Positions 9,357 through 17,927 of a stretch of DNA of 64,000 nt are shown piece by piece. A program made the translations under genes and the position numbers. The stretch is from Acidobacteriota bacterium. Its GTDB lineage: Bacteria; Acidobacteriota; Terriglobia; Bryobacterales; Bryobacteraceae. A model generated the notes under the pieces. That model made no database searches, was not told the origin of the DNA, and saw only the letters and a list, made by a program, of their open reading frames with translations. The DNA lies in contig JACTMJ010000031.1 of NCBI GenBank assembly GCA_014584705.1, positions 186,001 through 250,000 of the forward strand, read 5' to 3'. How positions within the stretch are numbered: position 1 is the first letter of the stretch; the number at the start of each line of letters is the position of its first letter.

Positions 9357-12300
9357 TTAGAACTCCAGCTTTAGCGCGAACTGGAAGGTCCGCGATTTGG
9401 CCGCCGTGCCGGTCACACGCCCGAATGACGTACTGGTTGGCGACGTGTTGGGGTTGTTGAAGATCGGGCGGTTGAGCGCGTTAAACGCCTCCGCGCGAAA
9501 CTGCAGTTTTGCCGCTTCCGTGATGCGGAAGTTTTTGATGGCCGAAAGATCCCAGCGGTGCTGCGCGTCTCCACGCACGCCGCTGAAGCGCAGCGGGAAG
9601 GTACGGTAGTTGGACGAAAGCTGCTGGGCTGAGACCCTGTTGAAGCCGGCTTCCGTATTGAACCAGCGATCCACCGACCGCTCCGAGGGCGAGAGCCGGA
9701 TATCTTCCACATTGCCGATGAATAGGGCATTCCCGAATCCGAGCGGAGCGCCGGACTGGAACGTGATGATCCCGTTCAGTTGCCAGCCGCCCATGAAGAA
9801 GTCGACGATGCCCGGTGCACCGGCGAGGAACTGCCGGCCCCGGCCAAGCGGAATTTCATAAATACCGCTCATCGCGATCCGGTGCGGGCGATCCAGGCTG
9901 CCGAGGGATTCATAGGGCCGGGTATCCGCCGGGTTCATGAATTCCAACGCTTCCATGGCCTTTGACCATGTGTACGATCCCTGCAGAGTGTAACCCTTCG
10001 AGAAGCGCTTCTCAACGCGGGTTTGCAGGGAGTGATACCACGAATAGCCGATCGGTTCTTCAAGGGTGATATTGCCGAACTGCGGAAACGGCCGCAGGAG
10101 CCCGGAGCGGGAGGTGTTCTTTCCGTAAATGGGATCGGTTCCATAGAACGGATTAGGGAACGTGGCGCTCAAGTAGTTGATGGTGGCGTTATCGCGAAAC
10201 GGACTGGTGCTGAGATACTCGTTCGGCATGTTGTTGATGCCGCGATTTGTCTCCAGACGTGTACCCCGATTGCCCAGATAGGTGGCTTCCAGAAGAACTT
10301 CGCCCACCTGCTGCTGCAATCCGATGCTGAATCGCTGTGCATAGCCGTTTAGCCGCTTGGCCGTGTAGACGGTAAAGCCCTGCCCCAGGTTGGTGGAGAG
10401 CCCGCCCGCGGCCCCCGCCGGCTTCAAGAGACCGTTGGGGAAGGGGTTGGCGTTGGTGGCGATGAAGGTGAGTCCGCTGTCAAGTGAAGCCTGGATGGGC
10501 GTCGATTGAGAGAACCCGGTCTGCCGCGCCGTCGTCGTGTTGATGCCAACGAGGTCGTAGAAGATGCCGTAACCGCCGCGAACGACCGTTGTCGGCCGAA
10601 CGGCCCACGAGAACCCGAAGCGCGGCAGGAAGTTGTTGGTTTCGGTCTTGAACGGGCTTCGGCCAAGGCCGCCGCTGTTGACGAAGGTCAATCCGCCCTT
10701 AGCGCTGAAATCCGCGGCTGCGAGTTCCGGGATGGGTTTCTTCGCGTAGTTTGCCTTTGCCTGCGCTTCCACAGGGCTGGCGGACGTATCGTCAAAGGTG
10801 CCATTCAGGCGGTTGTAGCGCTCCGTAAGTGGCGATTCGCGTTCATAACGAAGGCCAAAATTTAGGGTAAAGTTCCGCGACAACTTGAAATCGTCGTGGA
10901 AATAGAGGCCGTAGTACCGGCCCTGCAAGGCCGAACTTGCCGGAACGCTCATCGAGCCGCCGGGGATGCCGAAGAGCATGGTTGCCAGTTCGAGGCCGAT
11001 GGGCGGCACGGGCGAATTGTCGAGAGGTCCGCGCGTCCAGGCGCTGCTAAAGGAGAAGTTTGGCGATACGGCCAATTGATACCGATTCTGAAACGCACGG
11101 GAGAGGCGTGTATCGATACCAAACTTCATGCTGTGGTCTCCCGACAACTTCGTGAAATTGGCGCTAAGCATGTGCGTGATGCTGGATTGGGTACCATCGC
11201 CGCTCTCCCACGGAGCCAGCCCGGAGTACGCGCCAATCGACGTCCGGGGGATGGTTGCGAGGGATTTGTCCACCAGGCCGGTCAGTGCGCTGGAGAAGCC
11301 AAGGCTCGCCAGGTCAATGCCCTGTGATACGCGGTGCTCCGGGAAATCCTGGTTAGTGAGCCCGTAGCGCAGGTTCAACAGCAAGGAGGGGGAAAAGACG
11401 ATCACCTGATCCAGCGCCAGCCCGCGATTGATGCGGTTCAGGATGAGCGCGCTGGCACGATTGTCGAAGTAGTCGTTCTTGTCCTCTTCCCAGAAGTCGT
11501 AGTGAAAGCGGAAGAAGATGCGGTAGTTTTCGCTGACGTTGTGATCCACGCGCCCGAGGTGCACGTAGTAGTCTTCCTTGGACCGAAGATTGCCATTGAA
11601 ATAGTTGTTCCGGAAATCCTTGGTGCCCACGGTGTTGGACTGAGGATAGAATCCCAACAGTTTCATGGCCACCGGGTCCAGCCGGGACTGCGGAATGATG
11701 TTGTTGGGGAGGGGCTGCCGGCTGAAACGGCCGCCCGCGGCGGGCGCGATGGTGGCGGGATCGTAAACCTGATAGATGCTCCCCACGCTCAGCAAGTCAG
11801 AGAAGTCGCCTTGCCGCTGAAGCGCCGTCGGGACGGTGCCGGTGAAGTTTCCTGGCACGATCCACTTGTTCGCTTCCCAGGCGTAGAACCAGAAGGTCTT
11901 ATTGCGACCGTCGTAATACTTCGGAATAAAGACCGGTCCGCCGGCGGATGCGCCGTAGCGGTTGTCCTGATACACCGGCTCTTTCGTTCCCTTGGCGTTG
12001 CTGAAGAAATCCGGCGCGTCAAATGCATTGTTCCGCACAAACCAGTGCAGTTCGCCATGAAGCTGATTGGTTCCGCTCTTGGTGCTGACATTCATTACGG
12101 AACCGAGCGTGTGGCCGATGCTGGCGTCGTAGGTGGACGTCTGCATCTTGAATTCCTGAATCGCCGTCTGGGGCGGGCTGAAGGCGACGCGCGCGTTGCC
12201 GCCGGCGGCGAAGGTGTTCGACACGCCGTCGATCTGGAACTCGTTGTTGTAAGTGCCGGACCCATCAGTGGATACCTGCGAACTGCCGTTGTTGAAGGCG

Positions 12301-12827
12301 GGCTTGCGGTCCCGCATATTGGTGCCGTTTACGACACCCGGCGTGAGTAGCGCCAGTTCGAACGGGTTCCCTGCGAGCGTGGGCAATTCCACCAGACGGC
12401 GCTCATCGAGCACCTGCCCGAGCGACGGGGTTGTGGTATCGAGCACCGGCGCCGCGGCCGTCACTTCCACGGTTTCGGTGACCTCACCGATTTGGAGCGA
12501 GATATTGATTTCAGTTGTCTCGCCGATGCGAACCTGCACACCGTCTCGCGTCGATCGCTTGAACCCTTGCAATTCGGTGGAGAGGGTATATATTCCGACA
12601 AGTTGGAACGGGAGCGCAAAGCGTCCGGCCTCATTGGTCCGGGCACTGGCCACCACTCCGGTTGCATTGTTCGTGGCGCGGACTTCCGCGCCCATAATGG
12701 CTGCGCCGGTGGAGTCGGTCACTGTGCCGACAATGGTTCCGCGCGGATCCTGGGCCAACGCCGTGATGCACAAAGCGAGCATGCACAGCCAAGAGCCCAA
12801 TCGGTGAAAGAGTAAACGCCGATTCAT
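9357..12827 (-). CDS. Oar-like TonB-dependent receptor
   Basis: This is an outer-membrane beta-barrel protein of 1156 residues in the Oar/carboxypeptidase-regulatory-like family, which is greatly expanded in Acidobacteria. Its ligand is unknown; such proteins are thought to import oligosaccharides or other large substrates. Residues 1-25 form a signal peptide ending ITALAQ. An Ig-like carboxypeptidase-regulatory domain follows (GTIVGTVTDSTGAAIMGAEV), then a plug-like region (TAAAPVLDTTTPSLGQVLDE), then a long barrel with repeated FKLSRNFTLNFGLRYERE-type strands. The last residues, FALKLEF, end in the aromatic residue used by barrel-assembly machinery. I see no TonB box. A GGGAGG lies upstream of the ATG and a promoter-like pair further up. 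It is convergent with a frameshifted paralogue. Confidence 0.88.
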   Translation of the reverse strand: MNRRLLFHRLGSWLCMLALCITALAQDPRGTIVGTVTDSTGAAIMGAEVRATNNATGVVASARTNEAGRFALPFQLVGIYTLSTELQGFKRSTRDGVQVRIGETTEINISLQIGEVTETVEVTAAAPVLDTTTPSLGQVLDERRLVELPTLAGNPFELALLTPGVVNGTNMRDRKPAFNNGSSQVSTDGSGTYNNEFQIDGVSNTFAAGGNARVAFSPPQTAIQEFKMQTSTYDASIGHTLGSVMNVSTKSGTNQLHGELHWFVRNNAFDAPDFFSNAKGTKEPVYQDNRYGASAGGPVFIPKYYDGRNKTFWFYAWEANKWIVPGNFTGTVPTALQRQGDFSDLLSVGSIYQVYDPATIAPAAGGRFSRQPLPNNIIPQSRLDPVAMKLLGFYPQSNTVGTKDFRNNYFNGNLRSKEDYYVHLGRVDHNVSENYRIFFRFHYDFWEEDKNDYFDNRASALILNRINRGLALDQVIVFSPSLLLNLRYGLTNQDFPEHRVSQGIDLASLGFSSALTGLVDKSLATIPRTSIGAYSGLAPWESGDGTQSSITHMLSANFTKLSGDHSMKFGIDTRLSRAFQNRYQLAVSPNFSFSSAWTRGPLDNSPVPPIGLELATMLFGIPGGSMSVPASSALQGRYYGLYFHDDFKLSRNFTLNFGLRYERESPLTERYNRLNGTFDDTSASPVEAQAKANYAKKPIPELAAADFSAKGGLTFVNSGGLGRSPFKTETNNFLPRFGFSWAVRPTTVVRGGYGIFYDLVGINTTTARQTGFSQSTPIQASLDSGLTFIATNANPFPNGLLKPAGAAGGLSTNLGQGFTVYTAKRLNGYAQRFSIGLQQQVGEVLLEATYLGNRGTRLETNRGINNMPNEYLSTSPFRDNATINYLSATFPNPFYGTDPIYGKNTSRSGLLRPFPQFGNITLEEPIGYSWYHSLQTRVEKRFSKGYTLQGSYTWSKAMEALEFMNPADTRPYESLGSLDRPHRIAMSGIYEIPLGRGRQFLAGAPGIVDFFMGGWQLNGIITFQSGAPLGFGNALFIGNVEDIRLSPSERSVDRWFNTEAGFNRVSAQQLSSNYRTFPLRFSGVRGDAQHRWDLSAIKNFRITEAAKLQFRAEAFNALNRPIFNNPNTSPTSTSFGRVTGTAAKSRTFQFALKLEF

Positions 12828-13233
12828 TAAAATTTCGGCCTCCCTGAAGCAAATTCAGTGAACTCGCCGCAATACGCTCAGCAAGATTCACCACATTATT
12901 TATATCGTTTCATCAAACGGAATCAAAGACAAAGAAATCTGAAGAGGACGCGTTGGATCCTATTCGCAACAGAATGGGTCTCCGCAGCCAAACGCGAAGG
13001 CGCGTGATCCATCCTATGTGTAGGAATTGATTAAAGTTAATCGAAACACGAGGAACGTTTACAATTTGAACTTATCAGGTTTTTAGAGTATTAAAATTTA
13101 TACATGTATGAGAGTGTGATCGAATCTTGCGAGGCAATCTCGTCAAAATCATCTGGGCGTGGATGGCACTTTGAGCGCTGAACGTCCCGGAATCGAAGCA
13201 CCAGTATTGGGCCGCCGCTTGTCTTTCGCTACG
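12828..13233. other. Intergenic region, AT-rich
   Basis: No gene is visible in these 406 bases. The part next to the receptor gene is noticeably AT-rich. It holds a promoter-like pair for that gene and a short palindrome, GATTAA-AG-TTAATC, at 13029-13042. The part nearest the shell-protein gene shows no clear terminator. Confidence 0.5.
12899..12926 (-). promoter_or_regulatory. Candidate sigma-70-like promoter of receptor gene
   Basis: Read on the minus strand, TTGATT (12926-12921) and TATAAA (12904-12899) are separated by 16 bases and lie about 75 bases before the receptor ATG at 12827. The hexamers are near the general bacterial consensus, but AT-rich sequence makes chance matches likely. 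Confidence 0.4.
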
Positions 13234-13854
13234 CTACTTCGGGAGCAGGGAAAGCACCGCCTTGGTCGGGTTGGGAATCACGTGCGCGGCGATCAATTTT
13301 CCCAACCCTTCCACTTTGGCTTTACCGGCATCAATGGCTGCGTTTACGGCGGCGACATCGCCTTTGATAACAACGGTGATGTACCCGCCGCCAAGCTTTT
13401 CGCGGGCAAGCACTTCCACATCAGCCGCCTTGCACGCGGTATCGATGGCCTCAAATATGGCGGTGAAGCCCTGGGTCTCAATCAAACCGACGGCGAACCC
13501 TGCCTGGTCATTCATAGAATCCCTCTTTGTCTCCCCGGCCGGCACTTTCACCACAGCCTGTTCCATCAACGGGTTAAACTCAGGTGTCGCGTCCCAGGCC
13601 GGGCGGGCTTCCGGCACCGGATTCGGAATCACGAGCACCGTGGAGCGCACCCGCATGGCATCCGCCACGGACTTACCCGCGTCGAGCGAAGTGCGAACCG
13701 CGCCGAGCGGCCCGGCGATCTTGATCATCGCTCCGGCAAGGTCGTTAAACTCCACTTGCAGCAGACGCACTCCGGCCGATTTTTCGAGAGTGTCGAGCAC
13801 CACCATCGACGCGCTCCAGCCCACGACTTCCGCGAGGCCCAGGGCTTCGATCAC
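13234..13854 (-). CDS. Tandem-domain bacterial microcompartment shell protein (BMC-T)
   Basis: The protein has two BMC domains, so it should form pseudohexameric trimers in a proteinaceous organelle shell. The first (residues 1-85) reads IEALGLAEVVGWSASMVVLD and ends near RSTVLVIPNP. The second (about 118-206) reads FAVGLIETQGFTAIFEAID and ends AAHVIPNPTKAVLSLLP, with the usual K-A-A and GDVAAVNAAIDAG blocks. I see no cysteine motif like the Fe-S site of PduT. The GTG start overlaps the aldolase stop by four bases (GTGA), so the two genes are translationally coupled. No BMC-H, BMC-P or signature-enzyme genes are in the window, so this is either a satellite locus or one end of a locus arranged unusually. 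Confidence 0.9.
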   Translation of the reverse strand: MIEALGLAEVVGWSASMVVLDTLEKSAGVRLLQVEFNDLAGAMIKIAGPLGAVRTSLDAGKSVADAMRVRSTVLVIPNPVPEARPAWDATPEFNPLMEQAVVKVPAGETKRDSMNDQAGFAVGLIETQGFTAIFEAIDTACKAADVEVLAREKLGGGYITVVIKGDVAAVNAAIDAGKAKVEGLGKLIAAHVIPNPTKAVLSLLPK

Positions 13855-14879
13855 AAAACGCCCCGCTGGCGCAGAATATCCAGCACGTCAAAGACGATTC
13901 GCTCTACCTCCGCCGTCTGCGGGGGCGCACTCTTCGTGTCCGGTGAAGGAACCGGGCAGCCGACTGCCGGTGGGGGTGCAAGGCCAACGCCCGACACCAA
14001 ACACTGCAGCACGTCTTTGAGCCGGGCGCGTTCGGCAGCCTGGCTTTGGGTCTGCGGCTGGCGCGAACGCCCAAAGTCAAAACCACGCATCTCCACGCCG
14101 GCGCGGAAGCCATCCGGAAATTCGAACTGGTAGAGCATCAGATCGAACAGTTCGAGGATCCGTCTTTGCAGTTCCATGGCGGCATCGAACTGGCTGGCTG
14201 CCGCCAGATCGTAGATCCGTCGCATGAGCTCGGGTACGACGTTCGAAGCGGCGTTCGTCCCGCCATCCGCGCCCGCCACCAGCATGGGTACGAGTACGCA
14301 ATCCCAACCCGTGAGGAAAGTGAAATCCGGACGGTTGGGCCGCACGGCGGAGATCATCCGCATCATCAGGGCGACATCGCCGGTGGAATCTTTGATGCCG
14401 GTCACCCTTTCGAACTCCGCCAGGCGCTGGAGAGTGGGAACGTCGATAGGGCTGGCGAACATCGGGATGTTATAGAGTGTGACGTCGATGGGCGAGTGGA
14501 GGGCGATTTCGCGGAAATGCGCGTAGACGCTCTCCGAGCTCAGTTTGTAGTAGAAGGGAGAGACGATCGCGACCGCGGTGGCTCCGTAGGAATGGTAGAG
14601 TTCGCAGGCGGCAAGGGTTTCCTTGACATTCGCCTCCGCCGCTCCGGCCAGCACAGGGACGCGTCCCTTGACCTCATCACACACGATTCGGACAATGCGC
14701 CGTCGCTCCTCCGCGGTCAGCCGCGTGAACTCGCCGGTGGACCCGTTCGGGTAGAGTCCGTTCACGCCGCTGGCGATGAGCCAATTGATGAATCTTCGAA
14801 ACTCAGATTCGTTCAGCTCGCCGCGCCCGTCGAGGGGGACGAGCATCGGGGTAAAAATTCCGGTGAGGCGCTTGCCCAT
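13851..14879 (-). CDS. DapA-family aldolase with probable microcompartment-targeting tail
   Basis: This is a class I aldolase of the dihydrodipicolinate synthase/N-acetylneuraminate lyase superfamily. The body (residues 1-295) is a TIM barrel with NGSTGEF (46-51), Tyr136 in LYNIP and the Schiff-base lysine K163 in GIKDSTGD. The substrate is unknown: the superfamily includes pyruvate-dependent lyases as well as DapA, and there is no lysine-pathway context. After the barrel comes a Pro/Gly-rich linker (about 296-320) and a terminal amphipathic helix, EVERIVFDVLDILRQRGVL. This layout matches the encapsulation peptides of microcompartment cargo enzymes. The next gene, with a four-base overlap, encodes a shell protein. 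At 342 residues it is about 45 longer than usual, and the tail accounts for the excess. Confidence 0.88.
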   Translation of the reverse strand: MGKRLTGIFTPMLVPLDGRGELNESEFRRFINWLIASGVNGLYPNGSTGEFTRLTAEERRRIVRIVCDEVKGRVPVLAGAAEANVKETLAACELYHSYGATAVAIVSPFYYKLSSESVYAHFREIALHSPIDVTLYNIPMFASPIDVPTLQRLAEFERVTGIKDSTGDVALMMRMISAVRPNRPDFTFLTGWDCVLVPMLVAGADGGTNAASNVVPELMRRIYDLAAASQFDAAMELQRRILELFDLMLYQFEFPDGFRAGVEMRGFDFGRSRQPQTQSQAAERARLKDVLQCLVSGVGLAPPPAVGCPVPSPDTKSAPPQTAEVERIVFDVLDILRQRGVL

Positions 14880-14954
14880 TCTCGCTCTATCGTTTCATTT
14901 TCCCCAGGCAAACGGCAAGAGAACGCGACTGAGGCCCGAGGGAAGGGCCAGCCT

Positions 14955-15962
14955 TCAGCTGTTGTCGCCGCTCGCGACGAGTTCCCGGGCGAGAGATCCC
15001 ATGGGGCTCCATTTCATGCGACGCCGGTGATAGGCCTGCGCGCGGGCGACATCGCGGAGGATCTGCGCGCGCAGTAATTCCGGGCTCGCAAACTTGTGTT
15101 CCGCGCGAATCCAATGGAGAAATTGCAACTCGATACGGCTTGGTTCCGCGAGCAGCGGCCCGAGCAGATACGTCTCAATGCTGCGCTCCGGATGCCCGTC
15201 CTCGAAGGTGGGACGAATGCCCACATTGGTGATGGATGGGTAGGCCGCTCCCAGTTCCGCATCATAGGCGCGAGTGACGTATACGCCGTTCGCCGGGACG
15301 ACCTCCTCGACTTCGGCAAGGTTGAGCGTGGGGACGGTTTGTTTGGAGCCGACGCCCCGGCCGCTGATGATGGCGCCCTTGATTGAGTAAGGCCGGCCGA
15401 GCAGCCGCGCGGCGCGGGCCGCTTTGCCGCCGAGCAGCAGCCGGCGGATCTCCGAACTGCTCACGGGCATGCCGCGCCAATGGGCCAAAGGCACGGCGTC
15501 CACCGTGAAATCCAAGATGCCGCCCAACTGACGGAGCAGCGAGGCATTGCCGGATTGCCGGTTTCCAAAGCGAAAATTCTCTCCGATCACCACGTGCCGC
15601 GCGCCCAGCGAATGGGCCAGAATCTCCGAGGCGAAGGCAGAGGCGTCCATACGCGCGAGGGATTCATCGAAGCGAAGCACGACGACTTCCTCCGCGCCGA
15701 AACGCCGGAGCAGGGAGACCCGGTCTTCGAGACTGGTGAGCAGGCGCGGCGCGCGCTCCGGCGCGACGACGGTGGCCGGGTGGGGGTAGAACGTGACGGC
15801 GCAGCGGGAAAGTCCGATCCTGCTGGAATAAGCGCCTAGAGCCTCAAGCAGGACTTGATGGCCGCGATGGACGCCATCGAAATTGCCGATGGTGAGCGCG
15901 CGCGGCTTCCGCTCAAGACGCGCCAATTCCTCGCGCGCTAGAGGCCTCGATGCCTCCCTCAT
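14955..15962 (-). CDS. ribF: Bifunctional riboflavin kinase/FAD synthetase
   Basis: RibF phosphorylates riboflavin to FMN and adenylates FMN to FAD. The N-terminal nucleotidyltransferase half carries TIGNFDGVHRGHQVLL with the HxGH motif, then VTFYPHP and the VIGENFRFG loop. A SSSEIRRLL segment leads to the C-terminal kinase half, which has the substrate loop GRPYSIKGAIISGRGVG, the PTLNL motif with its conserved Thr and Asn, and the GVYVT and TNVGIRPTF blocks. At 335 residues it is slightly longer than usual. The start overlaps the stop of the upstream hydrolase by four bases, so it is probably the last or near-last gene of a minus-strand operon beginning at 17777. Confidence 0.96.
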   Translation of the reverse strand: MREASRPLAREELARLERKPRALTIGNFDGVHRGHQVLLEALGAYSSRIGLSRCAVTFYPHPATVVAPERAPRLLTSLEDRVSLLRRFGAEEVVVLRFDESLARMDASAFASEILAHSLGARHVVIGENFRFGNRQSGNASLLRQLGGILDFTVDAVPLAHWRGMPVSSSEIRRLLLGGKAARAARLLGRPYSIKGAIISGRGVGSKQTVPTLNLAEVEEVVPANGVYVTRAYDAELGAAYPSITNVGIRPTFEDGHPERSIETYLLGPLLAEPSRIELQFLHWIRAEHKFASPELLRAQILRDVARAQAYHRRRMKWSPMGSLARELVASGDNS

Positions 15963-16777
15963 CCAGCGGCCTCCGTTTCCTGCAGCACCCAGGGCGAATG
16001 CAGGGTGAGCCCGTCATAGGCGAGGTGGGTATTCGGGGGCAATGTCTCTTCGGTTAGGGCGTGCGAGAGGTCGTGCGAAACGTGTGTGAAATAGGCCCGC
16101 TTGGGGTGCAGCACTTCCACCAGGTGGAGCGACGCCTCCACGGTGGAATGCATGGGGTGGGGCTTGTGCCGCAAGGCATCGAGGAAGACGATATCGAGGT
16201 TGCGCAGCATGCAGAGGGAGCGGTCCGGGATCGCACTGAAATCGGTGAGATAGGCGATGTTCCCGAAGCGAAAACCGTGGCACGTGAGATTGCCGTGGAC
16301 GACCGGGATTGGCTGAAAATGGAGGCCGTGGATATCGATGGGTTTTCCGTTAATGGGTTGGGGCTCAAGCCGTGGGCGCGAACTCTGGCTGGGCCTGGAA
16401 TCAAAGGCGTAGGCAAAGGTGCGCCGGATGCAATCGAGAGTTTCCTGCGAGCCGTGGATGGGGATGCCGCGCTGCGCGAGGAAGTTAAAGGGCCGGATGT
16501 CGTCGATGCCGAGGATATGATCGGCGTGGGAGTGAGTATAGAGCACGGCGTCGAGGCGCTGCATGCCTGCTCGCAAGGCCTGCTGGCGAAGGTCCGGACC
16601 GGTGTCGATGAGCACTTCATAACCGGCAAAGCGCACAAGCAGGCTGGGCCGCAACCGATGGTCTCGCGGATCGTCCGAATGACAGACCGGGCAGTCGCAG
16701 CCGATCATCGGCACGCCGACGCTAGTGCCGGAACCGAGTACGACAACTTCGATGGAGATCTCTTTCGAAGAGACCAT
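15959..16777 (-). CDS. Metallo-beta-lactamase-fold hydrolase, PhnP-like
   Basis: This is a metal-dependent hydrolase with the metallo-beta-lactamase fold. It begins with the PhnP-type LGSGTSVGVPMIGCDCPVC, in which the Cys cluster may hold a structural zinc. The metal motif is THSHADHILGIDDIRPFN, followed by VVHGNLTCHGFRFG, AYLTDFSAIP, LDALRHKPHPMHST and TYFTHVSHDLSH-like text near the end. PhnP cleaves cyclic phosphoribosyl phosphate, but most relatives outside phn operons have no defined substrate and are often annotated simply as MBL-fold phosphodiesterases. No phosphonate genes are nearby. It overlaps ribF by four bases and follows the DUF1844 gene by four bases. Family certain, substrate not. 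Confidence 0.88.
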   Translation of the reverse strand: MVSSKEISIEVVVLGSGTSVGVPMIGCDCPVCHSDDPRDHRLRPSLLVRFAGYEVLIDTGPDLRQQALRAGMQRLDAVLYTHSHADHILGIDDIRPFNFLAQRGIPIHGSQETLDCIRRTFAYAFDSRPSQSSRPRLEPQPINGKPIDIHGLHFQPIPVVHGNLTCHGFRFGNIAYLTDFSAIPDRSLCMLRNLDIVFLDALRHKPHPMHSTVEASLHLVEVLHPKRAYFTHVSHDLSHALTEETLPPNTHLAYDGLTLHSPWVLQETEAAG

Positions 16778-16780
16778 TCG

Positions 16781-17152
16781 TCAGCCCTTCTTGGGTTCTT
16801 GCGTGGCCTGCACGTAACGGTAGCGAAGATCGGTGAGCGTGTTTTCGAGCAATAGTCTTTCCTGGAGATCGAGATTGCCGCGCGTTTTCTCCTGCAGCAT
16901 TCCGAGCATGTCGATGGTGTGGCGCGCAACGGGCAAATTGGCGCTTGGCGGCTCATTCTCATCGATGCGCAACAAGCCAAGCTGAATCTGGGCTTGTGTG
17001 GTGAGCGAATAGACAAGAAATGAAAAATCCGCCGGAGGAATGGGCATGGAACTCCAATCGGGTTCGTCAGCCGCTTCTTCCGGCGCCGCGGGTTTAGAGG
17101 ATAAGGGGAGGCCGTCAGGCCCCAGGATGCGGTTCTGCGTATCGTCAGCCAT
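16781..17152 (-). CDS. DUF1844 protein
   Basis: This 123-residue cytoplasmic protein has the DUF1844 pattern: a disordered Pro/Glu-rich N-terminus, then DFSFLVYSLTTQAQIQLGLL, the NLPVARHTIDMLGMLQEKT helix and a closing TLTDLRYRYVQ. The function is unknown. The family is common in Acidobacteria, Deltaproteobacteria and their relatives, often near general metabolism genes. The ATG at 17152 was preferred to an upstream in-frame start because a GGGAAAGA precedes it and the extra 27 residues are unlike the family. It sits four bases upstream of the hydrolase gene. Confidence 0.85.
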   Translation of the reverse strand: MADDTQNRILGPDGLPLSSKPAAPEEAADEPDWSSMPIPPADFSFLVYSLTTQAQIQLGLLRIDENEPPSANLPVARHTIDMLGMLQEKTRGNLDLQERLLLENTLTDLRYRYVQATQEPKKG

Positions 17153-17243
17153 GATTTTTAGTGTCTTTCCCAGTTTAACGCGTTGACGGGATTTGGCCCG
17201 TAGCGATCCTTGGTTCGCAATGCGGAGAGGCAACCCGGCGGCG

Positions 17244-17777
17244 CTAGAGGGATTCGGAGTTCGCCGGAGTCTCCGCGCTGGTGTCTTCGAACGCTACACC
17301 CGCGAGGTCGCGTTGATCGAGGCGCGCGGGCAGCAACCCTAACGTGACGCCAAAGAGGATATGGCTCCAGAGCAGATGGGACTGGATGCCGTAGATGACA
17401 AGGTAGGGCGACCACGCCTGCCACCAAAGACGGTCTCCCGCCAGAAAGAACAGCAGGGAATAGGCGATTCCCGCCAGATACGGTCCCACGCCCCTCTTCC
17501 GGCTGCGAAGGATGCAGGCGAACAGCAAGCCGGCGACGACGAAGTAGAGGAAGCCGAGAGCGAAGCCGGCGAGGCTCCAATAGCCGAAGTTTTCGTTGAA
17601 TACGGTGGGGGGATAAAGACCAATTGACAGGAGGTTTCCGTATCGGTACCAGCGCATTCCGGAGAAAGCGCCCAGCACCGCCATCAGGCCGAGGGCTAGC
17701 AAGCCACCCAGCACGGATATTTCCACGCCCGCGGCGAGCCGGTTGGCGCTGTTCTTGAGCCAGGGCGGGACGCTCAT
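17244..17777 (-). CDS. Integral membrane protein of unknown function
   Basis: I do not recognise this 177-residue protein. It has about four hydrophobic segments: residues 18-38 (VEISVLGGLLALGLMAVLGA), about 68-93, 98-118 and 128-150. The short ends are polar and the C-terminal tail is acidic (DTSAETPANSESL). Several Trp, Tyr and Leu residues line the last two segments (DRLWWQAWSPYLVIYG). There is no catalytic motif. It may be the first gene of the minus-strand operon leading to ribF, with 91 bases between it and the DUF1844 gene. Confidence 0.7.
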   Translation of the reverse strand: MSVPPWLKNSANRLAAGVEISVLGGLLALGLMAVLGAFSGMRWYRYGNLLSIGLYPPTVFNENFGYWSLAGFALGFLYFVVAGLLFACILRSRKRGVGPYLAGIAYSLLFFLAGDRLWWQAWSPYLVIYGIQSHLLWSHILFGVTLGLLPARLDQRDLAGVAFEDTSAETPANSESL

Positions 17778-17927
17778 GCCTTTTCAGCCTATACCAAACC
17801 CCGCCGTGTCTTGATGCGTGCGCGGCTGTGCCTGGGCGTTCGTAATACTTTTGTCAGAGCGCCGGGGAATTGCGGACAACGGCATGGTGCGCGTTTAGTA
17901 TCGGATTTGAAGAGCCGGTACTAGGTT

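Noticed and set aside
13029..13042. GATTAA-AG-TTAATC palindrome as a regulatory site
   Set aside because: Six-base arms in AT-rich sequence are common by chance, and the position is far from either gene start, so it is only mentioned in the intergenic entry.
14931..14952. Hairpin between ribF and the aldolase gene as a terminator
   Set aside because: The stem is only five GC pairs with no T-run; co-transcription of both genes cannot be excluded.
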